The notes beneath the pieces were generated by a model, which saw only the letters and a program-made list of their open reading frames with translations, was not told the DNA's origin and did not search any database. 64,000 nt of DNA from Actinomycetes bacterium (GTDB lineage: Bacteria; Actinomycetota; Actinomycetes; Actinomycetales; Cellulomonadaceae), in assembly GCA_021778635.1 (NCBI GenBank), contig JAJYCD010000001.1, forward strand, positions 1 to 64,000. Direction: 5' to 3'. Every line of letters starts with the position of its first letter. The first letter of the stretch is position 1. Shown here in pieces: positions 49,146 to 57,531 of the stretch. Both the position numbers and the translations under genes were made by a program.

Positions 49146-50162
49146 TCAGGGGGCGAGCGAGGCGTCGCTGGAGAAGATCAGCCCGAGCGTGATCTTGCCC
49201 TGGCGCAGCGCGTCCTTGGTCAGGTTGCCGCCGGCGTCCAGCGACGTGAACTGGGTGATGTCCAGCCCGTAGGTCGACTTCAGCCCGACCTCGCAGAAGG
49301 TCCGGGTCGGGCACTCGGGCGGGCCGCCCAGGATGAACCCCCCGCACGCCGAGGCGAGCTGGGACAACGTCGTGACCTTGTACTTGGTGGCGAACGCGGT
49401 CGTGACCGCGAACGCGTTCTGGTCCTGGGCCGCCGCCGGGGCCCCGAACGCGAGCCCCACCCCCTTGCCCAGGTCGGTCAGCTTCGCCACCGTCGCCGTC
49501 AGGTCCGAGGTCGCCACCGGGGCCGCGTTGGCGCCGTTCTTCTTGGTGTTCAAGAACTCCGTCAGCGTGCTCACGTACTCCGGGACCACCGTGATCGCCC
49601 CGGACTCCAGGTCCGTCAGGTACAGCTCCCGGTTGCCGACGTCCTGGGTGGCGGCGTCGTAGCCCGCACTGGTCAGCACGTCGGCGTACAGGTTCGCCAA
49701 GGTCGCACCCTCGGAGAAGTTCGGCGCCCCCACGACGACCTTCTTGCCGGCGCCGACCTTGTCCGACGCCGCCAGGCCCTTCGCCTTCATGAACGCGGCC
49801 GCCGCCTGCACCGAGGTCTGGCGGTCCACGTCCACCGACTTGTTCAACCCCACGAGGGCCGGGGTGTCCAGCGCCGAGGACACCGAGTCCAGCAGCGTCG
49901 TGAGCTCAGGGTCCGCCGCGGCGGCCGCGGCGTTGACCGCCGGGATGACGTTGTCGGGGTTCTGCAGATGCTTGTCGTCGGTCAACGCCACCAGCGTGCT
50001 CCCCGCAACGGGTGCACACGCGGGCAACCCCGACGCAGCGGACGACGACCCACCCGCGGTGCTCACCCCCGACGACCCCGGCGCACCGCACCCGGACACC
50101 AGGAACACCACCCCGGCCACGACGGCACCTGCCGACATCACCGTCACTCGACGTGCACCCAT
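49146..50162 (-). CDS. OpuAC-like (glycine betaine/choline type) binding lipoprotein, apparently circularly permuted
   Basis: This 338-residue lipoprotein has lipobox LVSGC with Cys25 and a Ser/Gly linker to residue 48. Residues 58-130 ([17 protein letters not shown] through [12 protein letters not shown] to KGL) correspond to the segment that normally ends OpuAC/OsmF-type binding domains. Residues 140-338 then read from the usual domain start ([35 protein letters not shown]) to [12 protein letters not shown], where the tail would normally follow. So the order is tail first, body second. ATG 50162 has AGGAG upstream. No permease or ATPase gene is adjacent. The ligand is inferred only from family. 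Confidence 0.8.
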   Translation of the reverse strand: MGARRVTVMSAGAVVAGVVFLVSGCGAPGSSGVSTAGGSSSAASGLPACAPVAGSTLVALTDDKHLQNPDNVIPAVNAAAAAADPELTTLLDSVSSALDTPALVGLNKSVDVDRQTSVQAAAAFMKAKGLAASDKVGAGKKVVVGAPNFSEGATLANLYADVLTSAGYDAATQDVGNRELYLTDLESGAITVVPEYVSTLTEFLNTKKNGANAAPVATSDLTATVAKLTDLGKGVGLAFGAPAAAQDQNAFAVTTAFATKYKVTTLSQLASACGGFILGGPPECPTRTFCEVGLKSTYGLDITQFTSLDAGGNLTKDALRQGKITLGLIFSSDASLAP

Positions 50163-50250
50163 CAGCCGTCTCCTGTCCGCCGCAACGTGGGCACAATTCG
50201 AACCTGACGAACGACGCAGCGCAACCCCTGACGGGGCCCGGACGTGGGCG

Positions 50251-50535
50251 TCAGGACGCATCGACGGTGACCCCGCGCCAGAACGCGACGTGACCGGCGA
50301 TCTGGCGTGCCGCGGCCGAGGGCTCGGGGTAGGACCAGGCGACGTCCTTGCCCGGACCGCCGGCACCGCCCACCGACCAGTAGTGAGCCTGCCCCTTCCA
50401 CGGGCACGTGGAGCGGGAGTCGGACGCCTCCAGCAGGTCCCAGGCGACCGAGTCGGGCGGGAAGTAGTGGTTGCCCTCCACGACGACGGTCTTCTCGCTC
50501 TCGGCGACGACGACGCCGTTCCAGATCGCGCGCAT
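50251..50535 (-). CDS. DUF427-domain protein
   Basis: This 94-residue single-domain DUF427 protein opens with IWNGVVVAESEKTVVVEGNHYFP. It also has the hallmark STCPWKGQAHYWSV and the closing segment VAWSYPEPSAAARQIAGHVAFW. The ATG 50535 start has GGAGAAGG upstream. The function is not known; the compact beta fold with conserved Cys-Pro-Trp/Tyr-Lys-Gly suggests ligand binding. It lies downstream of the sigma/anti-sigma pair on the same strand. A double-domain DUF427 gene lies on the other side of that pair. Confidence 0.9.
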   Translation of the reverse strand: MRAIWNGVVVAESEKTVVVEGNHYFPPDSVAWDLLEASDSRSTCPWKGQAHYWSVGGAGGPGKDVAWSYPEPSAAARQIAGHVAFWRGVTVDAS

Positions 50536-50680
50536 GTCCTTCTCCTCGTCAGGCTCGATGAGACCTCGATCGCTGCACGTAACCCCGCGAGGGGCTGCGT
50601 GATTCCGCCCCGGGCGTCCGCCGGCCCAGGCGGTTCGAGGGAGGACGGGCGGGATGGCCGGCGCGTGGCGCGCCGTCATG

Positions 50681-50947
50681 TCAACCTCGCGGCTCGGCGA
50701 GGTGGTGCGCGAAGCTCCGCAGGCGCGCCACGGCGTCCTGGTCGACGGGTGCCGCGTCGTGACCCGCCTGCGTGATCGCGGCCTTGATCGTGCGGTAGGT
50801 GCTCGCCTCGAGACCGCACCTGCGGCACTCCTCGAGGTGCTGCGCGACGATCGCCGACGTGGTGTCGTCGACCTCACCGTCGAGGTAGGACTGCAGGACC
50901 CGGGTGACGCGCAGGCACCCGGAGCGCGAGAGCATGGACGGGAACAT
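50681..50947 (-). CDS. Zinc-binding anti-sigma factor (ZAS type)
   Basis: This 88-residue protein has the zinc-associated anti-sigma motif HLEECRRC at about residues 37-44, preceded by CLRVTRVLQSYLDGEVD near the N-terminus. It therefore resembles RsrA-like redox or zinc-responsive anti-sigma factors. Its ATG shares a base with the stop of the ECF sigma gene (TGATG), the normal arrangement for a sigma/anti-sigma pair. It should hold the sigma factor inactive until a signal, possibly oxidative, releases it. Confidence 0.88.
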   Translation of the reverse strand: MFPSMLSRSGCLRVTRVLQSYLDGEVDDTTSAIVAQHLEECRRCGLEASTYRTIKAAITQAGHDAAPVDQDAVARLRSFAHHLAEPRG

Positions 50948-51504
50948 CACATCAACCTCTTCTGGGGTGCCAGGCCGGCGGCGGTCAGACGGGTGCGGAT
51001 CCGGGCACGCGCCCGGTGCAGGCGGCTCATGATCGTGCCGCGCGGGATCCCGAGCGCGTCGGCCGCCTCCTGGTAGGACAGGCCCTCGATGTCGACGAGG
51101 GTCACGACCGCGCGGTGCTTGTCCGGCAGCGCGGCGAGCGCCTCGACCACCACGGCCTCGAAGAGGTCGGAGACGACGACCTCCTCCGCGGACGGTGCGA
51201 CGGGACCGAGGCGGTCGAACGTGAGCTCGACGGACTCCTCGTCGCGCAGCAGGACGGTCGATCGCCCCCGGACCCGGTTGAGGTGCGTGTGGCGCAGGAT
51301 CGTGAGCAACCAGGCCCTCGGGTGCGCGCCGTCGAAGCGCTCCACGGCCCGGAACGCGCGGATCAAGGTGTCCTGGACGAGGTCCTCCGCGTCGGCGGGC
51401 TGACCCGTCAGGGACAGCGCGACCCGGTACAGCACAGGGATCTCCGGCACGACGTGCTCGTCGAACGCCACGCGTTGACGATGGTCGCTGGCCGGCTCGG
51501 TCAT
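50947..51504 (-). CDS. ECF RNA polymerase sigma factor
   Basis: This 185-residue group 4 sigma factor has region 2 (LVQDTLIRAFRAVERFDG and HPRAWLLTILRHTHLNRVRG) and region 4 (LPDKHRAVVTLVDIEGLSYQEAADALGIPRGTIMSRLHRARARI). ATG 51504 gives the expected length, with no long extension. It is coupled to the zinc anti-sigma gene downstream, like SigR/RsrA or SigE/L-type pairs. The set of target promoters is unknown; the two flanking DUF427 genes are candidates. Confidence 0.92.
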   Translation of the reverse strand: MTEPASDHRQRVAFDEHVVPEIPVLYRVALSLTGQPADAEDLVQDTLIRAFRAVERFDGAHPRAWLLTILRHTHLNRVRGRSTVLLRDEESVELTFDRLGPVAPSAEEVVVSDLFEAVVVEALAALPDKHRAVVTLVDIEGLSYQEAADALGIPRGTIMSRLHRARARIRTRLTAAGLAPQKRLM

Positions 51505-51739
51505 GTCCCCAGGAACCCCGGCGGCGACGGCGCGATTCCATCCGGACGAACCGACCCCGCGGGGGAATCGGCAGCGGCCGAGCGCGGGTTCCTCGCGCGT
51601 GAATCCCTTCGTGCATCTCCGGCTCCGACGGTTCGCTCGCGGCCTGGACCGCTCATGAGCGACCATCGACGTGCTGCGCGCTCCGACCTCCCGTTCGCAC
51701 GTCCGTCCATCAGGTCCAGCAAGAGAGTGAGCCGATCAC

Positions 51740-52501
51740 ATGACCGAGATCGTCGAGAACCCGTTCGTCATCACGCCGGGTACCGTCCAGCAGGGTCACA
51801 AGCGCGTCCGCGCGTTCAGCGCGGGTGAGCTCGTCGTCGACTCCGGCACGCCGTTGCAGGTGTGGGAGCACCCGTACTTCCCGGAGAACTTCTTCGCCGC
51901 GGAGGATCTCGAGGTGGAGCTGCGACCGGCGGGCCGAGGTCCGCGCTCGAAGGTCCTCGGCGTCAGTGACGTCTTCGATGTCGTGATCGGGGATCGGGTG
52001 CTGCCCCGCGCGGCGAGACGGCACCCGGAGGCCGAGGTCGTCGCCCTGCGGGACGCCTATGCGCTGACCTGGTCGGCGTTCGACACCTGGATGGAGGAGG
52101 ACGAGATCGTCTTCACCCACCCCCGAAGCCCCTACGTGCGCATCGACGCCCTCGCCAGCAGCCGGCACGTCATCGCCACGCTCGGCGGCGTCGTCGTGGC
52201 GGACTCGCACCGGCCCGTGGTGCTGTTCGAGACGGGTCTCGTTCCACGCTTCTACCTCCCGCAGGTCGATGTCCGGATGGACCTGCTGACCCCCGTGGCG
52301 ACGGTCAGCCACTGCCCGTACAAGGGAACGGCAACCTACTGGGACCTGGCCGTCGACGGGACGACGGTCAGCGACGCCGCGTGGTCCTACCGCACGCCCT
52401 TGCCCGAGTCGACCAAGATCGCCGGCCTGGTCGCGTTCTGGCCGGAGAAGAGCGCCGAGCTGCACGTCACCGTCGACGGCCAGGAGATCGGCATCGCGTA
52501 G
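51740..52501 (+). CDS. Tandem DUF427-domain protein
   Basis: This 253-residue protein consists of two DUF427 units. The N-terminal unit covers about residues 20-110 (VRAFSAGELVVDSGTPLQVWEHPYFPENFF) and is degenerate. The C-terminal unit covers about 145-250 and has the complete signature VSHCPYKGTATYWDL and AAWSYRTPLPESTKIAGLVAFW. The double-domain form is common in actinobacteria and lacks a known role. It is divergent from the ECF sigma factor with 235 bases between them, where a sigma-dependent promoter could lie. Confidence 0.9.
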   Translation: MTEIVENPFVITPGTVQQGHKRVRAFSAGELVVDSGTPLQVWEHPYFPENFFAAEDLEVELRPAGRGPRSKVLGVSDVFDVVIGDRVLPRAARRHPEAEVVALRDAYALTWSAFDTWMEEDEIVFTHPRSPYVRIDALASSRHVIATLGGVVVADSHRPVVLFETGLVPRFYLPQVDVRMDLLTPVATVSHCPYKGTATYWDLAVDGTTVSDAAWSYRTPLPESTKIAGLVAFWPEKSAELHVTVDGQEIGIA

Positions 52502-52740
52502 GCCGGACCGGCGCGCGGACGGAGCGGTGCCCAACGGGGTGCACCTCGATCGGAACCGGCCGACCGTCACTCTCGCCGACATCGCCCACGGGCTCGGCGC
52601 GCAGGCGCGATCAGGGTCGGTGCCGCACATTCCAGAATGAGTCGACGATCGGCCCGGCAGACGGAAGCAATGCCCGACCAACCGGGTTTCGGGAGCACGC
52701 CGCGACCGCGGCGCGCATTCACCCGGACCTGGAGGACATG

Positions 52741-53316
52741 ATGGCCACGAAGGTCTCGACCCACGCATTTCCCGGCACCGCGACGACATCCCTGGTGGCT
52801 CCTGCCGTCCTGCGCGGCGCAGTCTTCGGCATGGCCGCGTCCCTCGTCATGGCCGCATTCGCCATGATGGCCGCAGCGACCTATCAGCACGTCGGATTCT
52901 TCTCCCCGCTCTACCACATCGCGTCGACATTCATCTCCCCGAGCACGTTGATGACATCGATGAAGAATGCGATGGCGGGAAGCTCCTTCACGTTCGTCGC
53001 CGGACCGGCCGTTCTCGGCGCGATCATCCACATGATGATCGGGGCCATGTACGGCGTGATGTTCGCGCTCGTGGCCGCCGCGCTGCGACCACGCGGTGCC
53101 GTGCTGGTCGCGGCCGCCGTCCTGTGGGGCGCCATGGCCTTCCTCGTGAGCTCGTTCGTGGCACTTCCGCTCGCGGCGAAGGTCTTCGATAGCGGCGACC
53201 AGATCACGCACATGGCGGCCACGGTCGGCTACGGCACGTTCCTCGCCGAGCACCTCGTGTTCGGGCTGGCGCTCGGCCTGCTCCTGGCGTCGCGACGGCT
53301 CGTCGCGCGCGACTGA
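52741..53316 (+). CDS. Uncharacterised small polytopic membrane protein
   Basis: I do not recognise the family. The 191-residue protein has about 5 hydrophobic helices (AVFGMAASLVMAAFAMMAAAT; HMMIGAMYGVMFALVAAAL; AVLVAAAVLWGAMAFLVSSFVAL; and a last one near the C-terminus, LVFGLALGLLLAS) with Met-rich surfaces and His residues at helix ends. ATG 52741 is chosen over ATG 52738 because GGAGG lies 5 bases before it. The preceding 240 bases are less GC-rich than the surroundings. A weak resemblance to small metal- or stress-linked membrane proteins does not justify a function. Confidence 0.7.
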   Translation: MATKVSTHAFPGTATTSLVAPAVLRGAVFGMAASLVMAAFAMMAAATYQHVGFFSPLYHIASTFISPSTLMTSMKNAMAGSSFTFVAGPAVLGAIIHMMIGAMYGVMFALVAAALRPRGAVLVAAAVLWGAMAFLVSSFVALPLAAKVFDSGDQITHMAATVGYGTFLAEHLVFGLALGLLLASRRLVARD

Positions 53317-53413
53317 GGCGCGGACGCCCCGGGTTGCGCGCCGCACGTGCGAGGCTCGGCGCCGACGACTCCCGGTCGACGGAGGCGCCGACCACCGACG
53401 GAGAGAGGCACCG

Positions 53414-56116
53414 ATGACGACGGACCGCAGCATCCCGGCGGAGATCGACCGGCTGCGCTCGATCCCGCGAGGCCGCGAGCGGACCGGACGGCCCGGCGGA
53501 CCGACGTGGGCGACCTGGGGTCCGTACGTGGCCGAGCGCGCGTGGGGCACCGTCCGCGAGGACTACTCGCCGGACGGCACCGCCTGGGACTCGTTCCCGC
53601 ACGACCACGCCCGCTCGCGCGCGTACCGCTGGAACGAGGACGGCATGGCGGCGATCTGCGACGACCGCCAGCTCCTGTGCCTGGGGCTGGCGGTGTGGAA
53701 CGGTCGCGACCCGATCCTCAAGGAGCGGATGTTCGGGCTGACCGGCGACGAGGGCAACCACGGGGAGGACGTCAAGGAGTACTGGTGGTACCAGGACTCG
53801 ACCCCGACGCACTCCTGGATGCGCTGGCGCTACCACTACCCGCAGGCCGAGTTCCCCTACGCGGACCTGGTGGCGGAGAACCGGGCGCGTGGTCGTCACG
53901 ATCCGGAGTACGAGCTGGGTGACACCGGTGTCTTCGACGAGGACCGCTACTGGGGCATCGAGGTCACGTACGCCAAGCAGGCGCCCGACGACGTCCTGAT
54001 GCTCGTGACCGTGGAGAACCGGGGCCCGGACCCGGCGACGATCTCGGTGCTGCCGACGCTGTGGTTCCGCAACACCTGGGCGTGGGGGCGGGACACGACG
54101 CCGGTGCCGACGCTCGATCTCGCCGAGCCGGGGACCGTGCGTGCACGGCACCAGGACCTCGGGGAGCTGCACCTCGCGTACGACGCGGGGGCGACCGTGC
54201 TGTTCTGCGACAACGAGACGAACAACGAGCGCCTGTTCGGCGCGCCGAACGCGTCACCGTTCCCCAAGGACGGGATCAACGACGCCGTGCTGCACGGCAG
54301 CCCGACCGTGAACCCCGAGGAGACGGGGACCAAGTGTGCGGTCCTGCACGAGCTCCACGTCGGGCCCGGCGAGCGCCGCGAGGTGCGCGTGCGCCTGGCC
54401 GCCGCGCCGACGGGCACACCGACGGGCAGGTCGACGGGCCGAACGACGGGCGGACCGGTCCGGGACCTGCAGGACGGCTTCACGGCGGTCCTGACCGAGC
54501 GGGAACGCGAGGCCGACGCCTTCTACGCAGGCCTGGTCGGCACCCGGTTCACCCCGGACGAGGCGGCACTGATCCGGCAGGCGTACGCCGGGCTGCTGTG
54601 GGGCAAGCAGTTCTACCACTTCGACGTCCACGAGTGGCTCGACGGCGACCCCGTTGGTCCGCCGCCGCCCGAGTCGCGCCGCGCGGGCCGCAACGCCGCC
54701 TGGCGTCACCTGTCGGCCCACGACGTCTTCTCGATGCCCGACGCCTGGGAGTACCCGTGGTTCGCCGCCTGGGACCTCGCGTTCCATGCGGTCGCCCTGG
54801 CGCACGTCGACCCCGAGTTCGCCAAGGGGCAGATCCTGCTGCTCCTGCAGGACACGTATATGCACCCGTGCGGGCAGCTGCCTGCGTACGAGTGGGCGTT
54901 CGGGGACGTGAACCCCCCGGTGCACGCGTGGGCCGCGCTGCGGGTGTTCCACTGCGCCGGCGACCAGGACTACGAGTTCCTCGAGCACACGTTCCACCGC
55001 CTGCTGGTCAACTTCACGTGGTGGGTCAACCGCGAGGACGCCGGCGGCGACAACGTCTTCGAGGGAGGATTCCTCGGGCTGGACAACATCGGCCCGATCG
55101 ACCGGTCCGCGCCGCTCCCGGTGGCCGGGCGGCTCGAGCAGAGCGACGGCACGGCCTGGATGGCGATGTACTGCCTGGACATGCTCGAGGTCGCGCTCGT
55201 GCTCGCCGAGCACGACGACAGCTACGAGACGATGGCCACGAAGTTCCTCGAGCACTTCGCCTACATCGCGACGGCTGCCCGCCGGCAGAACCTCTGGGAC
55301 GAGACCGACGGCTTCTACTACGACGTCCTCGCCGCGACGGACGGCACCCGCACGCCGATCCGGGTGCGTTCCCTGGTCGGGCTGCTGCCGATGATCGCGA
55401 CCACGACGCTCGGCACCGACACGCTGAACCGTCTGCCCGGGTTCGCCGCCGATCTCGACTGGTTCATGACGCAGCGACCCGAGTTCGCCGAACCGCTGAG
55501 CGTGACGCACGTGCGTGACGGCGGGCTCGGGCGTCTGCTGGCGATGGTCCCGACGGAGAACCTGCGACGGCTGCTCGCCGCCGTGTTCGACGAGGACGAG
55601 TTCCTCTCCCCGTACGGCATCCGGTCGCTGTCCAAACGGCACGACCAGCACCCGTTCGTGCTCGAGCTCCCGGGGTTCCGCGCCGAGGTCGGCTACGAGC
55701 CGGGCGAGTCGCAGAGCGGGGTGTTCGGCGGCAACTCCAACTGGCGCGGACCGGTCTGGCTGCCGGCGAACGCCATGCTCATCCACGGTCTGCACCGGTT
55801 CGCGCGCCTGTACGGTGGCGACTTCCAGCTCGAGCTCCCCACCGGGTCGGGTCGCATGATGACGCTGTCGGAGGTTGCGGCGGAGCTGACCCGGCGCCTC
55901 GGTGCCGTGCTGCTCCCCGGCGCGGACGGTCGACGCCCGGCCCTCGGCGACGGGCCGCCGTTCCGCGACGGCACCGCCTGGGACCGCGACGCGCTGTTCC
56001 ACGAGTACTTTCACGGGGACACCGGTCAGGGCCTCGGCGCGTCGCACCAGACCGGGTGGACGGCACTCGTCGCCGACCTCCTGCTGCACCGCGACACGTC
56101 CCTCGACGAGCCCTGA
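53414..56116 (+). CDS. GH63-like (MGH1-type) glucosidase
   Basis: This 900-residue glycoside hydrolase has an N-terminal beta-sandwich (residues 1-330, with WATWGPYVAERAWGTVREDYS) and an (alpha/alpha)6 barrel. The barrel carries LLWGKQFYHFDVHEWLDGD, the catalytic-acid region WEYPWFAAWDLAFHAVAL, and the base region GGNSNWRGPVWLPAN near residue 775. This layout matches the GH63/mannosyl-oligosaccharide glucosidase-like family found in many bacteria. The substrate is unknown; glucosylglycerate or alpha-glucans are plausible. A Gly/Thr/Arg-rich insert sits near 335-350. No signal peptide is present, so it is cytosolic. Confidence 0.88.
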   Translation: MTTDRSIPAEIDRLRSIPRGRERTGRPGGPTWATWGPYVAERAWGTVREDYSPDGTAWDSFPHDHARSRAYRWNEDGMAAICDDRQLLCLGLAVWNGRDPILKERMFGLTGDEGNHGEDVKEYWWYQDSTPTHSWMRWRYHYPQAEFPYADLVAENRARGRHDPEYELGDTGVFDEDRYWGIEVTYAKQAPDDVLMLVTVENRGPDPATISVLPTLWFRNTWAWGRDTTPVPTLDLAEPGTVRARHQDLGELHLAYDAGATVLFCDNETNNERLFGAPNASPFPKDGINDAVLHGSPTVNPEETGTKCAVLHELHVGPGERREVRVRLAAAPTGTPTGRSTGRTTGGPVRDLQDGFTAVLTEREREADAFYAGLVGTRFTPDEAALIRQAYAGLLWGKQFYHFDVHEWLDGDPVGPPPPESRRAGRNAAWRHLSAHDVFSMPDAWEYPWFAAWDLAFHAVALAHVDPEFAKGQILLLLQDTYMHPCGQLPAYEWAFGDVNPPVHAWAALRVFHCAGDQDYEFLEHTFHRLLVNFTWWVNREDAGGDNVFEGGFLGLDNIGPIDRSAPLPVAGRLEQSDGTAWMAMYCLDMLEVALVLAEHDDSYETMATKFLEHFAYIATAARRQNLWDETDGFYYDVLAATDGTRTPIRVRSLVGLLPMIATTTLGTDTLNRLPGFAADLDWFMTQRPEFAEPLSVTHVRDGGLGRLLAMVPTENLRRLLAAVFDEDEFLSPYGIRSLSKRHDQHPFVLELPGFRAEVGYEPGESQSGVFGGNSNWRGPVWLPANAMLIHGLHRFARLYGGDFQLELPTGSGRMMTLSEVAAELTRRLGAVLLPGADGRRPALGDGPPFRDGTAWDRDALFHEYFHGDTGQGLGASHQTGWTALVADLLLHRDTSLDEP

Positions 56117-56229
56117 CGCGGTGCACGAGCGATGTCGTCCGATCGGCCGCAGCCGTTCCGCGCGGACGGCCTCGGTACGATCGGTCCGCCCCGGAGCCAG
56201 ACCCGAACCGACCCGAGAGGGTGAGCCAC

Positions 56230-56556
56230 ATGACGCGGATCTTCGAGCTGCGCACCTACGTTGCCGAACCGGGGCGGATCGACGCCCTTCAGGCCCGGTT
56301 CCGCGACCACACGGTGGCGTTGTTCGACCGCCACGGGATGACGAGCATCGGCTACTGGGTCGAGGCCGAGAACCCCGAGACGCTCGTCTACCTGCTCGCC
56401 CACGCGGATCGCGCGTCGGCGACGGCATCGTGGGACGCGTTCCGGGCAGACCCCGAGTGGCAGCGGGTCAAGGCGGAGTCCGAGAAGGACGGCCCCGTCG
56501 TCCGATCGATCACGTCCGCGTTCCTCGACCCGACCGACTTCTCCGCGTTGCACTGA
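56230..56556 (+). CDS. NIPSNAP-family protein
   Basis: This 108-residue ferredoxin-like protein opens with FELRTYVAEPGRIDALQARF and has HGMTSIGYWVEAENPETLVYLLAHAD in the middle. That is the NIPSNAP dimeric alpha/beta-barrel pattern. The ATG 56230 has GAGAGG 9 bases upstream; GTG 56221 is an in-frame alternative. The function in bacteria is unknown. It follows the glycosidase by 113 bases on the same strand, and a 31-base duplication begins over its stop codon. Confidence 0.88.
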   Translation: MTRIFELRTYVAEPGRIDALQARFRDHTVALFDRHGMTSIGYWVEAENPETLVYLLAHADRASATASWDAFRADPEWQRVKAESEKDGPVVRSITSAFLDPTDFSALH

Positions 56557-56606
56557 CCAGCGTCTGCGCTGCGCTGCGTTGCACTGACCAGCGTCTGCGC
56601 CGCGCT
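56545..56606. repeat. 31-base tandem duplication across the NIPSNAP stop codon
   Basis: The sequence starting GCGTTGCACTGACCAGCG at 56545 recurs at 56576 with one or two changes (period 31, almost two full copies). The first copy contains the last codons and the stop of the NIPSNAP gene, and the second lies in the spacer. Confidence 0.8.
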
Positions 56607-56653
56607 GCGCTGACCGGCTCCGATCGCGTCCCCGCGCCGGCCGCGCGCCGCGG

Positions 56654-57424
56654 TCACCGCACCGTCCAGCCGCCGTCCACCATGAGGGTGTGGCCGGTGA
56701 TCAACGACGCCGCCGGCGAGGCGAGGAACACGACCGCACCCGCGACCTCCATCGGGCGCCCGATCCGGTGCAGCGCGGCGATCCGCTCGATCACGTCCGC
56801 CCGGAAGTCCGGGTCTGCGAGCGCCGGCTCGGTCCCCGGCGTCTCGATGAACGTCGGCGCCACGGTGTTCACCGTGATCCCGTGCGGCCCCCACTCCACC
56901 GCGAGGCAACGCGCCAGGTGGGCGACCGCCGCCTTCGACATGCAGTAGACCGACTCACCCGGCAGCGCGACGGCCCCCGCCTGGGACCCGATCATGACGA
57001 TCCGCCCACCACCCCGCTCGATCATGTGCCGACCGACGTACTGGCTCGTGAAGAACGTCCCCGTGACGTTGACCTGGAGCGTCGCCGCGACGTCGGCCTC
57101 GGTCACGTCCTCCGCGGGGTTGCCCGGGGCGATGCCGGCGTTGTTCACGAGGATGTCGATCCCACCGAAGTGCGCGACGGCCGCGTCCACGGCCGTCCGC
57201 ACCTGCGCGAGGTCGGTCACGTCCATCTGGAGCGGGAGCGCGCGACGTCCCAGCGCCTCGATCTCCGCGACGAGGTCCGCACCGGTGGCGACGTCACGCA
57301 GGCCGACGGCGACGTCCGCCCCCGCGGCGGCGAGGGCGACGGCGATCGCGCGGCCGAGCCCCCTCCCGGCTGCGGTGACGAGCGCAGTGCTGCCGCTCAG
57401 GTCGAAGCTCGGCAGGTCGGTCAT
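56654..57424 (-). CDS. Short-chain dehydrogenase/reductase (SDR)
   Basis: This 256-residue classical SDR has the cofactor motif TAAGRGLGR at residues 17-25 (TGxxxGxG with Ala), DVTDL, NNAGIAP, catalytic Ser in MIGSQAG and the YxxxK pair in YCMSKAAV. The C-terminal ITGHTLMVDGGWTVR is typical of FabG/3-ketoacyl reductase-like members. LRD after the second strand instead of an acidic residue suggests NADPH preference. It lies downstream of the old-yellow-enzyme gene on the same strand, separated by the 16-base tandem repeat, so the two reductases may share a transcript. Confidence 0.93.
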   Translation of the reverse strand: MTDLPSFDLSGSTALVTAAGRGLGRAIAVALAAAGADVAVGLRDVATGADLVAEIEALGRRALPLQMDVTDLAQVRTAVDAAVAHFGGIDILVNNAGIAPGNPAEDVTEADVAATLQVNVTGTFFTSQYVGRHMIERGGGRIVMIGSQAGAVALPGESVYCMSKAAVAHLARCLAVEWGPHGITVNTVAPTFIETPGTEPALADPDFRADVIERIAALHRIGRPMEVAGAVVFLASPAASLITGHTLMVDGGWTVR

Positions 57425-57467
57425 CGGGACTCCTCGGTCGCAGGCACGATCCGACGCTAGCCCCGTT

Positions 57468-57531
57468 CCGTCAAGCGCTCAGGCCGTCAAGCGCTCAGGC
57501 CGTCACGCGCTCAGGCCGTCACGCGCTCAGG
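57468..57531. repeat. 16-base tandem repeat, four copies, at an OYE gene end
   Basis: CCGTCAAGCGCTCAGG is present four times with exact period 16 (57468-57531); the last two copies read CACG instead of CAAG. On the minus strand every unit carries CTGAGCGC(G/T)TGA, that is the codons for Leu-Ser-Ala and a stop. The array therefore looks like successive duplications of the 3' end of the OYE reading frame. Confidence 0.9.

Noticed and set aside
57468-57531. Possible transcription terminator array
   Set aside because: Units have no stable hairpin followed by a T-tract; they are direct duplications of a gene end.
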